Assembly: GCF_032917945.1 (NCBI RefSeq)
Contig: NZ_CP136624.1
Span: 6,200,001 to 6,264,000 of the forward strand
Length of the DNA: 64,000 nucleotides
Direction of reading: 5' to 3'
From: Bradyrhizobium sp. sBnM-33
Lineage (GTDB): Bacteria > Pseudomonadota > Alphaproteobacteria > Rhizobiales > Xanthobacteraceae
Part shown: piece by piece, positions 17,565 to 25,264 of the stretch
Position numbering within the stretch: the first letter of the stretch is position 1
Layout of the letters: each line of letters begins with the position of its first letter
The notes under the pieces: model-generated
The model's input: only the letters and a program-made list of their open reading frames with translations
Told to the model about the DNA's origin: nothing
The model's database searches: none
Position numbers and translations under genes: made by a program

Positions 17565-18291
17565 GTTCCCGCTCCTGCTGCCGCCGGCTCGCCGGCTTCC
17601 CTTCCAGGCTGAGCCTTTCGAGCAGCAACCGCAATCACCCCATCTACAGCATCACGACGAACCAAGAAGCGATGCGCGCGCTCTTCCGCGTTATGAACCG
17701 TTACGTCGGCAACCTGCCCCCCATGCCAGGCGTGTTTCCCGATTATCCCGCGCCCGTCATTCGCAATGCGGGCACCGAACGCGAGTTGACCCTGATGCGC
17801 TGGGGCATGCCACCCCCGCCGCGCACCGGCGGGCCACCCGTGACCAACATCCGCAACACGTCGTCTCCGCACTGGAGGAGTTGGCTCAAGCCCGAGAACC
17901 GCTGCCTGGTGCCGGCCAACAGCTTCGCCGAATACGCGCCGGAGCCGAATCCGGAGATCAAGAAGAAGGACGTCGTCTGGTTCGCGATCAACGGCGATCG
18001 GCCGCTGATCTGCTTTGCCGGCATCTGGACCGAGTTCAAGGGTGACCGCGGGACGAAATCGAAACCAATTCCCGGCCCGCACCAGGTCTACGGCTTTCTG
18101 ACGACGTCGCCGAATGCCGTCGTCGAGCCGATCCATGCGACAGCCATGCCGGTCATCCTGATGACGGATGAAGAACGCGACGTCTGGATGCGCGCGCCGT
18201 GGGATGAGGCCAAGGCGCTGCAGCGGCCGTTGCCCGACGACGCGATCAGGATCGTCGCTCGAGGCGCTGACAAAGAAGACAAGGCGGCCGC

Positions 18292-18546
18292 ATGAAATAC
18301 GCCCGCCCCTATGCCGACCCGGCAAAAGCTGCGCGCCGGATCCTCGAGATCGCAAACGCGGTCGAGCCGGTTCAAGGGCGCATCCACGTCGAGAAAATCA
18401 ACGAGCCATTTCTTTTTCGCGACGGCGGCAGCCCGGCCGAGTACGGCGCTGGCCTCAAGCTCGCGATCGAGCGCGGCTGGCTCACGCTACATGAGTCAGG
18501 GACTTTCGTCACCTTCACGCCCGCCGGCGCCGAGCTGTTCGCCTGA
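18292..18546 (+). CDS. Small conserved hypothetical protein (84 aa)
   Basis: 84 aa, starting in an ATGA overlap with the stop of the SRAP gene, so the two are translationally coupled. It reads like a small winged-helix-type fold: [19 protein letters not shown], then [20 protein letters not shown], ending PAGAELFA. Pieces of this gene recur at 19424, 19841 and 21868, fused to DUF3606 remnants. No function is known to me; the linkage to SRAP suggests a DNA-damage context. Confidence 0.75.
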   Translation: MKYARPYADPAKAARRILEIANAVEPVQGRIHVEKINEPFLFRDGGSPAEYGAGLKLAIERGWLTLHESGTFVTFTPAGAELFA

Positions 18547-18608
18547 CGCACTAGTCCGGTGCCACCCTTCAACGGTTGAGAGGCTTTTGGTCGGCAAAGC
18601 CGGCCGAT

Positions 18609-18911
18609 TTACTTTTGCTTCCTCTTCGTTTCTTGGTCTGGCGTCTGTACGTCGGCAGGGCTACGGGTTGTGCCGACTGTTGGTGCGGGTGGACCCCCTG
18701 CGCCGGAGGCACCTGACCCGTCGCCACTGCCGCTACCTGCGCCGCCGGCACCGGCGCCTCCGCTACCTGCGCCGCCCGCACCTGCGCCGGCGCCCGCTCC
18801 AGCGCCGCCTGCGCCCCCGGCTCCACCGCCTCCGGCACCACCACCTTGGGCGACAGCCAACGTTGAGCCGAGCGCAAAGAACAATGCTACCGCGATCGCT
18901 GATACTTTCAT
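18609..18911 (-). CDS. Secreted glycine/alanine-rich low-complexity protein
   Basis: 100 aa. Sec signal MKVSAIAVALFFALGSTLAVAQ, then about 50 residues made almost only of Gly, Ala and Ser (GGGAGGGGAGGAGGAGAGAG and onward), then a Pro/Thr-rich tail ending QETKRKQK. ATAAGGAGAACGACC precedes ATG 18911, which I prefer over ATG 18932. Likely extracytoplasmic and unfolded; function unknown. The repeat tract is unstable DNA, so its length may vary between strains. Confidence 0.7.
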   Translation of the reverse strand: MKVSAIAVALFFALGSTLAVAQGGGAGGGGAGGAGGAGAGAGAGAGGAGSGGAGAGGAGSGSGDGSGASGAGGPPAPTVGTTRSPADVQTPDQETKRKQK

Positions 18912-19083
18912 GGTCGTTCTCCTTATAACCATGGAAGCACTAGCAATTTTTCAGGCGCTGCCTTCGTTCCTATTTTTGCTGCGACAAAGTAGGTCGACGG
19001 CGATATCGGCGCCATAGGAACCATTCCTCGCGTAGAACCTAACCAGAGCAGCAATCGCCCGGCGCAACGCAGGGAGGAAGGAC

Positions 19084-19269
19084 ATGACACCGAATTCAAA
19101 GAAGCCACTAAGGCCCGAAGATTTTCCCATGGATGTCGACGGTCAGAAGGTAAAGAAGCAGGACGGGACCCCCATCGCAGATGCGGAGACTCCCGCCGTC
19201 GCTGCCGAAATTGTAGAGCGCCTTAACGAAGACGAAGCCAGGCGCGAAGAAGACAAGTGGTCAGCATGA
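19084..19269 (+). CDS. Small acidic conserved hypothetical protein
   Basis: 61 aa, hydrophilic (MTPNSKKPLRPEDFPMDVDG, then QDGTPIADAE and a Glu/Asp/Arg-rich end EDEARREEDKWSA). AGGGAGGAAGGAC directly precedes ATG 19084, a very strong ribosome binding site. Composition suggests a soluble, partly disordered protein. Right after it begins the mosaic of duplicated modules. Confidence 0.75.
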   Translation: MTPNSKKPLRPEDFPMDVDGQKVKKQDGTPIADAETPAVAAEIVERLNEDEARREEDKWSA

Positions 19270-19281
19270 CGTTCTGCAACC

Positions 19282-19475
19282 CGAAATCGAATTCTGTCGA
19301 GCCGTTACTAACGTCGAGCCGGCGCTCGACCCGCCTACGGCTGGTACGACCTTCTTGAGACCTTCTTCAGCGCGGACGCTGACCTGCCCCTCTTCTTCGC
19401 CTCGTAGCCCACCTCGTAAACCTGCCCGCCGGCTCCGAGCTGTTCGCCTGACCGCAAAATCTGGCTTTCGCACAT
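19282..19475 (-). pseudogene. DUF3606-type remnant fused to a tail of the 84-aa gene (module 1)
   Basis: The minus strand encodes GGQVYEVGYEAKKRGRSASA followed after a frameshift by RTSRRRVERRL, the C-terminal half of a DUF3606 protein. Its upstream part is missing: at CCCGCCGGC the sequence switches to the last codons of the 84-aa gene (plus-strand AELFA and stop, near 19450). The joint lies in sequence shared by both genes. Confidence 0.65.
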
Positions 19476-19509
19476 ACGTGGAACCTGTGGAGGCGAGATC
19501 AGAGCGCAA

Positions 19510-19635
19510 GCCGAAGCATTCCCCCCCGGTAGCAAGGAACGTGAGCGCATGGAGAGAAAGGCGCAAATGGCTGACATCGGGGCTCACATGAATGAATGGT
19601 TGACCTCGCCGGGCCTACAACCGCCGAAATACTGC
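19510..19635 (+). pseudogene. 3' remnant of the 65-aa gene (module 2)
   Basis: Encodes RMERKAQMADIGAHMNEWLT and then SPGLQPPK, matching the C-terminal half of the proteins at 21392 and 22077 (ERKARQAEIGSHVSEWLQSP). The 5' half is absent. It is followed, as in the 22 kb copy, by a hairpin and a convergent DUF3606 remnant. Confidence 0.7.
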
Positions 19636-19646
19636 TGTCCAGAACG

Positions 19647-19684
19647 TAGAAGGGCCTCAGCGGCGACGCCGAGACCCTTCCATC
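19647..19684. terminator. Hairpin (module 2)
   Basis: AAGGGCCTCAGCG and CGCCGAGACCCTT form a long, nearly perfect stem with a 3-base loop. It stands where a shared terminator between the two convergent genes would be and is nearly identical to the hairpin near 22313. Confidence 0.6.
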
Positions 19685-19714
19685 CACAGCCGCACCGGAG
19701 ACACGGTGCTGCTA

Positions 19715-19850
19715 TTCAAAACTCGGATTCTCTCGAGCGGTTCCTAACTTCGAGCCGGCGCTCGACCCGCTTCCGGCTCGTGCCACTTTCATGACCGCCT
19801 TCTTCACTGCAGCCGCCGATCGCTTCGTCTTCTTCTGTTCCGCGACGGCA
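19715..19850 (-). pseudogene. DUF3606-type remnant (module 2)
   Basis: Minus-strand KKTKRSAAAVKKAVMKV, then one frame over GTSRKRVERRLEVRN. The upstream part is replaced at the word TTCTTC by the middle of the 84-aa gene, which then reads on the plus strand from about 19841. Confidence 0.65.
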
Positions 19851-19975
19851 GCAACCCGGCCGAGTACGGCGCGGGCCTCAAACTCGCGATCGAGCGCGGC
19901 CGGCTGATGATGCACGAATCCGGCCCCTTCGTGACGTTCACCCCCGGTGGCGCTATTCCAATAAACTGCGAGTAA
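19841..19975 (+). pseudogene. C-terminal remnant of the 84-aa gene
   Basis: Plus-strand [20 protein letters not shown], then MMHESGPFVTFTPGG, about 75% identical to residues 41-78 of the protein at 18292. The ending differs (AIPINCE and stop). It has no start codon of its own. Confidence 0.7.
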
Positions 19976-20039
19976 GAGAACTCGTGCCAAGCGGGGCGAC
20001 CACTTAAGGCGCCCCGCTCAGCCACGCCCCCCAATATTG

Positions 20040-21128
20040 TTACCGAGGAGCGCTGCTGCCCCCAAGACTGCCGTTGGTACGGCCCTGCTGACCCGTAGTC
20101 CCTGTACCCTCGGAGCGGAAAGCCGGGGCAGCCTCGAGGTCGGCTTTCGTCATGCCACGCAGTACGATGCGATCCGGCTCCATCGTTCCTTGTGCTTGCT
20201 GCTGCCTTCCACTCTGCGAGCGATCAGCTGCGGTGTCGCCGCGACCCGCAGCACCTGTGGTGCCAGTGCCGGTTCGATCGGCGCCGCCACCACTGGTCCG
20301 ACCCTCTACGATCTCGAGCGCATGGAACGGGATCGCAACGTTCTTCTCTCCGATACCGAGAAAACCGCCGACGCCGACGATCACGGCAACCACTCCGCCT
20401 TTGCGATCGACGAGGATATCATTGATCTCGCCGATGTTCTCATCGTTCGCCCCACGAACTTGGGTTCCACGAAGATCCGATCCCAGCATCTGGTTCGGCT
20501 CGGGTGCAGCAATTGCCGCTGCCTTGCCTTTCTGCCCCCGCCCGGCATCACCTGTCTGCGCTTGTTCGCGTTGTGCGGTCCGCGGACTTGTTTGACCGGG
20601 AGCGGCGCCCGTGACCGGCGCTCCGGTCGATTGGGGAAGCGCCTGCGCGTGCTGCAGGTGAGTACGCAGCTGCTGCAAAGTCTTCTGCGCCCAGGATTTC
20701 AGCTCCGCGTTCTCTCCGGTCTTGGCATATTGATCAAAAAGCGACACAGCCGCTTCATGGCCTTGGATCTGATCACTGCGGTAGCGCTGATCGAACTGGG
20801 CGGCTGCTGCAGAGCGGAGCTGATCGAGCTTGCTCTGATGGTCCGCGTCCATTTTGGTGGGAAGCTGAACGCCCTGTACCTTCTGCGCGATCGATTTCAA
20901 TTCTTCGCTCGCTTTCGTGTGGTCATTGACCATCATCCGAGCGAACTGTTTTATCTCGTTATTGTTCGATTTCTCCATCGCAAGCTGGCTGGACTGAATC
21001 TCGAACATGTCGCTGATAGCGGCCTTTTCTACGAACCGCTGGGTGGACGTGCTCTGGTTCTGCGATGACTGCGAATACGCTGGTAAGGCAAGCGCAACGA
21101 GGGCGGCTGCCAGTATGAGCTGTTTCAT
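20040..21128 (-). CDS. Exported DUF4142 / PRC-barrel protein
   Basis: 362 aa. Sec signal MKQLILAAALVALALPAYS. Residues about 30-165 form a DUF4142 helical domain (FVEKAAISDMFEIQSSQLAM, FARMMVNDHTKASEEL, with the HEAAVSLFDQYAKTG helix). A Gln/Ala/Gly-rich linker leads to a PRC-barrel at about 205-275 (MLGSDLRGTQVRGANDENIG, DILVDRKGGVVAVIVGVG) and a long low-complexity tail. DUF4142 proteins are ferritin-like and often stress-linked; PRC-barrels bind partner molecules. The Sec signal suggests an envelope role. It lies between duplicated modules but is not itself duplicated. Confidence 0.85.
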   Translation of the reverse strand: MKQLILAAALVALALPAYSQSSQNQSTSTQRFVEKAAISDMFEIQSSQLAMEKSNNNEIKQFARMMVNDHTKASEELKSIAQKVQGVQLPTKMDADHQSKLDQLRSAAAAQFDQRYRSDQIQGHEAAVSLFDQYAKTGENAELKSWAQKTLQQLRTHLQHAQALPQSTGAPVTGAAPGQTSPRTAQREQAQTGDAGRGQKGKAAAIAAPEPNQMLGSDLRGTQVRGANDENIGEINDILVDRKGGVVAVIVGVGGFLGIGEKNVAIPFHALEIVEGRTSGGGADRTGTGTTGAAGRGDTAADRSQSGRQQQAQGTMEPDRIVLRGMTKADLEAAPAFRSEGTGTTGQQGRTNGSLGGSSAPR

Positions 21129-21391
21129 GGCTGAGCTCCTGTGAGGATCGACGTCTAGGTCTTGATAGGCCGGGCCTTACCACCACAAGTCACTCTAACA
21201 ATCGAAGTTCCTGCGATCCGCATCTTCGATAGGGGTTTCTAACTCCTCTGAAATGCGGCCCGCCGGAACCAGTCCCGAGTGACATACGTTTAGCCTTTTT
21301 CACCGCGCGGCCTCGGCAGTGCGGTCTCAATTGTCGCCGATGAAAGCCCCATGTTCGCTTCTGCCTCCCTCTAACGGAACGGAGTTGCACC

Positions 21392-21592
21392 ATGCAAAAG
21401 CGTCGCCGTTTCAAACAAATCCAGTCCCTCGAACAACGTCTTGCCGAAGAAGCGAAACGGTTACGAGGGGAAGCCGAATTGCTCCCGCACGGCTATCAGC
21501 GCGATGCGGTCGAAAAGAAGGCTCGAGAAGCTGAGACCGGCTCGCGCATCAGTGGTTGGTTGCGGTCGCCTGCGCTGCGAGCGCCGCAGTAA
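21392..21592 (+). CDS. Small hypothetical protein, 65-aa family (module 3)
   Basis: 66 aa, highly charged and predicted helical: MQKRRRFKQIQSLEQRLAEE, then AKRLRGEAELLP and AVEKKAREAETGSRISGWL. ACGGAG precedes ATG 21392. About 65% identical to the gene at 22077 and to the remnant at 19510, so it is one of three copies of a tandemly duplicated unit. No function known. Confidence 0.75.
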   Translation: MQKRRRFKQIQSLEQRLAEEAKRLRGEAELLPHGYQRDAVEKKAREAETGSRISGWLRSPALRAPQ

Positions 21593-21603
21593 GGGATGGT
21601 CGA

Positions 21604-21702
21604 GTGACGCCGCGGGAGCGCAAAGATATGCCATGGCTTCTCATGAGCCTTGGAATCGTCATCGTCGTAATAGTCGGTAGCGCCGTTTACCGTTTGCTTT
21701 AG
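21604..21702 (+). CDS. Tiny membrane peptide (hypothetical)
   Basis: 32 aa from GTG 21604: MTPRERKDMPWLLMSLGIVI, then VVIVGSAVYRLL. One transmembrane segment with a positively charged N-terminus. GGGATGG lies 4 bases upstream. It is inside the duplicated module, between the 65-aa gene and the DUF3606 remnant, and is absent from the other copies. Confidence 0.4.
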   Translation: MTPRERKDMPWLLMSLGIVIVVIVGSAVYRLL

Positions 21703-21734
21703 TTGAAAAAGGCCGCCTTGGTTGACGGCCTGCA

Positions 21735-21880
21735 TCATTGTGAGGGTCGTCCTCGGCCGAGCCGTCGCTCAACTTTCTTCTGGCTGCTTCCGATCGTCTT
21801 GACCACCTTCCTCACGGCAACCGTCGATCTCTTCGTCTTCTTCGCCTCGTAGCTCACCTCGTAATCCTACCCGCCGGCGC
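21735..21880 (-). pseudogene. DUF3606-type remnant with in-frame TAG (module 3)
   Basis: The minus-strand frame reads AGG, TAG, then DYEVSYEAKKTKRSTVAVRK and GSSQKKVERRLGRG. The TAG stands where the other copies have CAG (Gln). Upstream it switches, at CCCGCCGGC, to the 3' end of the 84-aa gene, exactly as in module 1. Confidence 0.7.
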
Positions 21881-22076
21881 CGAGCTGTTCGCCTGACCGC
21901 AAGATCGGGGTAGTGACCGTGACCTATTTCCTGAGCTCTTCTCGCACGTCCCATTGCGGAACCCGCCCCAAGGTATGTACGTTAACTTTTATCACCGCAC
22001 GGTCCCATGGCAGTCATCGGTGATGAGAACGCTCGGTTGCGCTCCCGCCCTCCTCTAACGGAATGGAGCAGCGGCC

Positions 22077-22274
22077 ATGATGCGTCGCCGTTTCAATCAC
22101 ACCCAGTCCCTCGAAGAACGTCTCGCCGAAGAAGCGAAGCGCCTGCATGAGCAAGCCGACTTGCTCCCGCCCGGCGCGCTGCGCGATGCGGTCGAAAGGA
22201 AAGCACGCCAGGCTGAGATCGGCTCGCATGTGAGCGAGTGGTTACAATCTCCCGGACTACGGCCTCCCGCGTAA
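22077..22274 (+). CDS. Small hypothetical protein, 65-aa family (module 4)
   Basis: 65 aa, charged and helical: MMRRRFNHTQSLEERLAEEA, then KRLHEQADLLPPGALRDAVE and VSEWLQSPGLRPPA. AATGGAGCAGC precedes ATG 22077. Sister of 21392. The 3' half of this gene, the hairpin after it and the convergent DUF3606 gene are collinear with 19510-19850. Confidence 0.75.
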   Translation: MMRRRFNHTQSLEERLAEEAKRLHEQADLLPPGALRDAVERKARQAEIGSHVSEWLQSPGLRPPA

Positions 22275-22312
22275 ACGCTGTATGGTGAAACACACCAGTC
22301 CCCAGAACGCGA

Positions 22313-22347
22313 GAAGGGCCTCAGCGGAGACGCTGAGACCCTTCCAT
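22313..22347. terminator. Hairpin between convergent genes (module 4)
   Basis: AAGGGCCTCAGCG, a 4-base loop, then CGCTGAGACCCTT. A 12-13 bp stem with one mismatch placed between two convergent genes, so a bidirectional terminator is likely. Same hairpin as near 19647. Confidence 0.65.
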
Positions 22348-22420
22348 CCACCACATGGACAGCCGCACCGGGGGACACGGTGCTACAATTCACGAAACTC
22401 GGGATTCTCTTGAGCCGTTC

Positions 22421-22635
22421 CTAACGTCCGAGCCGGCGCTCGACCCGATTTCGGCTGGTGCCAACTTTCTGACCGCCTTCTTCACCGCAGCCGCCGATCG
22501 CTGCGTCTTCTTCGCCGCGTAGCGCACTTCGTAGTCCTGCCCGCCGCCAACCCGCGCCCGGTCCTGATTGCGCCCGCGGCTGTACGGGGGTTCTTTGCCC
22601 TCGCCATCTTCAATACCTCCCGATTGCCAAGTCAT
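22421..22635 (-). pseudogene. DUF3606-type protein, frameshifted (module 4)
   Basis: The most complete of the DUF3606 copies: a charged N-terminal part containing RNQDRARV, then GGGQDYEVRYAAKKTQRSAA and AVKKAVRK. One base is missing after AVKKAV; the true continuation GTSRNRVERRLGR and stop is in the next frame, ending at 22421. DUF3606 proteins are about 60 aa, which fits. Function of the family is unknown. Confidence 0.6.
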
Positions 22636-22729
22636 CATGGGCCGGGTTCCAGCCCTGGCAGATCCTTGGAACTTCGGTTGAGAACTCTGGTACGTTGGGT
22701 TCCGGACATGCGATCCTGGGGCGATATAC

Positions 22730-23428
22730 ATGAATCGTTTGATGGCATCCCTGCCGGCAGATGCGCGTGAGCTTCTCGAGAAGGACTTGCGCGTTGTCCG
22801 ACTCAAAAAAGGCGACGTGCTGTACCAGAACGATCAACCTGTCACGCATGTGTTTTTTCCACATGGAGGACTGGTCTCGCTCGTTGTTCCTATGCAATCA
22901 GGAGAAACCGTCGAAGTATCGCTGATCGGTCGGGAGGGACTGGTGTGCTCTGGGGTTGTTCTGGATATCCAGGACGCCATCGATCAGGCGACAGTTGAGG
23001 TTGGCGCGGCGGCATCCCGCATCAGTACGGCGTCATTCATACGTGCATATCGTTCCCACGATAAACTCCGCACCATTCTCAATCGGCACCACGCGATGTT
23101 CATTGCCGAGGGCCGTCAATTGACCGCCTGTAACGCGGTTCACACAGCCACCGCACGTCTATGCCGCTGGCTGGCGAACGCGCAGGACCAATCCGGCATG
23201 GATGATCTCGAAATCACCCAGGAATTTCTTGCCCGAATGGTGGGAGTTGCGCGGTCGACGATCAATCAGTTTTGCGGCGTTCTGCACGCCGAAGGTATCA
23301 TCGACACCGGCCGTGGCCATATCCGTATATTGCAACCGGAGGCTTTGCGGAGCCGCGCGTGCGAGTGCTACGGTATCCTCCGCAAACACTTCGCAAAATT
23401 GTTTCCCGATTGGCCGGGCGACGTTTAA
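22730..23428 (+). CDS. Crp/Fnr-family transcription regulator
   Basis: 232 aa. Residues about 10-130 form a cyclic-nucleotide-binding-type beta-roll (LKKGDVLYQNDQPVTHVFFP, VEVSLIGREGLVC). Residues about 150-215 hold a Crp-type helix-turn-helix (ITQEFLARMVGVARSTINQF, then GRGHIRIL). There is no N-terminal Cys cluster, so it is not an oxygen-sensing Fnr. The phosphate-binding signature of true Crp is weak, so the ligand is uncertain. It reads toward the broken LigD gene 78 bases downstream. Confidence 0.88.
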   Translation: MNRLMASLPADARELLEKDLRVVRLKKGDVLYQNDQPVTHVFFPHGGLVSLVVPMQSGETVEVSLIGREGLVCSGVVLDIQDAIDQATVEVGAAASRISTASFIRAYRSHDKLRTILNRHHAMFIAEGRQLTACNAVHTATARLCRWLANAQDQSGMDDLEITQEFLARMVGVARSTINQFCGVLHAEGIIDTGRGHIRILQPEALRSRACECYGILRKHFAKLFPDWPGDV

Positions 23429-23506
23429 ATACCGGTTTTTCCCGGCTGGAACGATTTGACCTGTGCCAGTTTGAGTCGACGTTGTTCGTGGCGTGGAGTT
23501 TTTGGC

Positions 23507-24422
23507 GTGGCGTTTCAGCGCAAGAAGGCGGCAGCGATCGGCGTCAAGGCGCCCTTCCCCGGATTCGTCGAGCCCGCGCTGGCCACGTCGATCGAAAGGG
23601 TGCCGTCCGGTGATCGCTGGATCCATGAAATCAAGTTCGACGGCTATCGCGTCCAGCTCCACATCCATAATGAGGACATCAAAATCCTAACCCGCCGCGG
23701 CAACAATTGGACCAGGCGCTTTAGCAAAATTGCGGCCGACGCGTACCTGATCAACGCCGGCAGCGCCATCATCGATGGCGAGATCGTCGTGCCCGCCGCC
23801 GATGGCACCACGGACTTTTCCGTCCTGCAGAACGAATTGCGCGGCAAGTCCAACCGGCTCGTCATGATCGCTTTCGATCTGCTCTACCTCAATGGCCCCT
23901 GAGAAAACTGCCGCTTCTCGAGCGCAAGGCGCATCTGAAAAAGCTGATTGAGAAGACGGCCATCCAGTTCAGCGAAAGCTTTGAGGTCGACGGCAAGGAG
24001 ATGTTTGCGCACGCCTGCAAGGTCGGGTTGGAAGGCGTCGTCTCCAAGGTCCGCGACAGCCGGTACCTTTCCGGGCGTGGCCGGGATTGGGTCAAGAAAA
24101 CCTGCGTCCAGCGCGAGACCTTGACGATCGCCGGCTTCGCGCTCGACGGCAACGAATGGGACGGCATTTATGTCGGCCGCCGCAAGGGCAGCGATCTGAT
24201 CTATGCCGGCAAGGTCGACCACGGCTTCGACAAGAAATCCGCCGCCGAGCTGCGCAAGCGTTTAACGCCATTGATCCGCAAGACCAGCCCTACACAAGGC
24301 GCATCGCCCATAAGGGAATCTGGGTCGAACCGGAGCTGATGGCCGAGATCGAATACCGGGCGCAATCGGCCGAGGGCAAGGTGAGGCATCCATTCTTCAA
24401 GGGACTGCGGGAGGACCTGTGA
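23507..24422 (+). pseudogene. ligD: ATP-dependent DNA ligase (LigD-type ligase domain), two frameshifts
   Basis: The adenylation domain starts FQRKKAAAIGVKAPFPGFVE and contains the active-site motif EIKFDGYR with the lysine that takes AMP. The first frame ends at about 23902 after LLYLNGP. The second (23899-24339) carries EGVVSKVRDSRYLSGRGRDW, then the OB-fold. The third ends at 24422 with KGIWVEPELMAEIEYRAQSA and HPFFKGLREDL. About 4 bases are lost at 23897 and one C at about 24284. An intact gene would encode the ligase of bacterial non-homologous end joining without the LigD phosphoesterase or polymerase domains. Confidence 0.88.
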
Positions 24423-24592
24423 TGAATACGGTCTGGATTTACGTTGATACCAGCAAACCGGTTGGCGATGTTGACCACCTCAAGGTGTTCGCAAGGCCGG
24501 GCCTTGCCGATGAATGGTTACAGGAGAACGATCCTGAAGGCGTCGCGTTTGAATACGAGGTCATGGGCGTTGTCGATGACGAAATCGGGTAA
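24422..24592 (+). CDS. Small hypothetical protein downstream of LigD
   Basis: 56 aa, MNTVWIYVDTSKPVGDVDHL, then FARPGLADEWLQENDPEG and VAFEYEVMGVVDDEIG. The ATG overlaps the LigD stop (TGATG), indicating translational coupling. The motif DPEGVAFEYEV also ends the protein at 14739. The same TGATG arrangement behind a LigD tail recurs at 51980 with a different small protein. No function known. Confidence 0.72.
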   Translation: MNTVWIYVDTSKPVGDVDHLKVFARPGLADEWLQENDPEGVAFEYEVMGVVDDEIG

Positions 24593-24625
24593 GGACGCCA
24601 ACGGCATCGCTAAGCCGACCATCAC

Positions 24626-24811
24626 ATGAAATGTCCCGGCTGCGGCCAATGGTACGACATGCGCGATCTCGGCCAGGTGCTGCACGTCCATGACGCCGAG
24701 ATTGAGGTGATCGAGGGCGACGGTCTGCCCTCGCGCCATGAACTAACTCACCGTCTCATCGAGGCCGCCACCGAGCGCCGTACTTCTAGTGCCGCTTCGA
24801 GATTACCTTGA
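24626..24811 (+). CDS. Small hypothetical protein with CxxC motif
   Basis: 61 aa: MKCPGCGQWYDMRDLGQVLH, then VHDAEIEVIEGDG. The N-terminal CPGC with following His residues could bind one metal. It follows the LigD-coupled gene on the same strand and overlaps the convergent DUF6894 gene by about 26 bases. No strong ribosome binding site. Confidence 0.5.
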   Translation: MKCPGCGQWYDMRDLGQVLHVHDAEIEVIEGDGLPSRHELTHRLIEAATERRTSSAASRLP

Positions 24812-25016
24812 TGGTCCTCAGCGGCTTACGTTCCGCGTCCTGGATTTGGATCGACCATTCGGTGCCGACTTCCAGTGAGCCGTCGAGGTCTCTAACGATC
24901 TCTCCGGTGGCTCTCGTGGCTTCGTTCCAAGCAGCCTCCATGTCTGGAAGTTCTATCCCGATATCCGGCTCAACGACCTGTTCGTCGTGCTGAATGATAA
25001 AGAAAAATTGGGGCAT
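24786..25016 (-). CDS. DUF6894-type small protein
   Basis: 76 aa. The start MPQFFFIIQHDEQVVEPDIG, followed by ELPDMEAAWNEATRATGEIV, matches DUF6894 proteins, which open MP.YYF.. and carry the central D-xx-G-xELPDxxAA block. I start at ATG 25016, giving the usual N-terminus, instead of 25028. Such proteins are abundant in rhizobia; their function is unknown. Confidence 0.72.
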   Translation of the reverse strand: MPQFFFIIQHDEQVVEPDIGIELPDMEAAWNEATRATGEIVRDLDGSLEVGTEWSIQIQDAERKPLRTIKVISKRH

Positions 25017-25053
25017 TTGAATTTGCAATCCCGGACTTCATTGCGAGTTCCAG

Positions 25054-25233
25054 CTAATCGGGAGGGATCGCGATCACGTGACGATCTATGCCGGACGCGA
25101 TGTTGACGATCCGGACAGGCCGGAAATCGAGCGCGCTGGCGCTGCCCTGAAAACAAAATGGCCCCAGATTGCTCTGCGGCCCACCGACTAAAATAATTCT
25201 GCCGTGCTGAATTCGTCGCCCTCGGTGCTGCAT
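25054..25233 (-). CDS. Small hypothetical protein
   Basis: 59 aa: MQHRGRRIQHGRIILVGGPQ, later SALDFRPVRIVNIASGIDRH, ending VIAIPPD. AGAGGTGAG lies 7 bases before ATG 25233. It is in line with the DUF6894 gene 37 bases downstream and with the 43-aa frame upstream, so a small minus-strand operon is likely. No family recognised. Confidence 0.55.
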   Translation of the reverse strand: MQHRGRRIQHGRIILVGGPQSNLGPFCFQGSASALDFRPVRIVNIASGIDRHVIAIPPD

Positions 25234-25264
25234 ATCGTAGCTCACCTCTGTTTATGCCTTCGAG

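Larger units (their letters stand above)
16298..17643 (-). mobile_element. IS110-family element of IS1111 type
   Basis: About 1.35 kb, inserted in the SRAP gene. Perfect 14-base subterminal inverted repeats, GATTGCGGTTGCTG at 16304-16317 and its complement at 17623-17636, lie 6-8 bases inside the ends; such internal repeats mark the IS1111 group. The host sequence reads ATGTGCAATCTCT on the left and TCTACAGC on the right, so 2-3 bases (CT or TCT) are shared at the joints, fitting the core-dinucleotide chemistry of IS110 recombinases. The transposase leaves about 80 bases on its 5' side and about 230 on its 3' side. Confidence 0.85.
16286..18295 (+). pseudogene. SRAP (SOS response-associated peptidase) gene split by an IS110-family element
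   Basis: The first codons ATG TGC AAT CTC at 16286-16297 encode MCNL, the start of SRAP/YedK proteins including the catalytic Cys2. The frame then enters the insertion and resumes at about 17643 with [20 protein letters not shown] and runs to 18295 (208 codons from the internal ATG 17672). Conserved SRAP features in the distal part are [21 protein letters not shown] and a late [14 protein letters not shown] proteins crosslink to abasic sites in single-stranded DNA through Cys2, which the distal fragment lacks, so the gene should be inactive. The 3' end overlaps the next gene by ATGA. Confidence 0.88.

Noticed and set aside
18311..19017. Arg- and Pro-rich plus-strand frames over the Gly-rich gene
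   Set aside because: They are shadows of the low-complexity tract of the secreted protein at 18609-18911.
20037..21068. A 343-codon plus-strand frame
   Set aside because: Antisense to the DUF4142/PRC-barrel gene, which has a signal peptide and two known domains.
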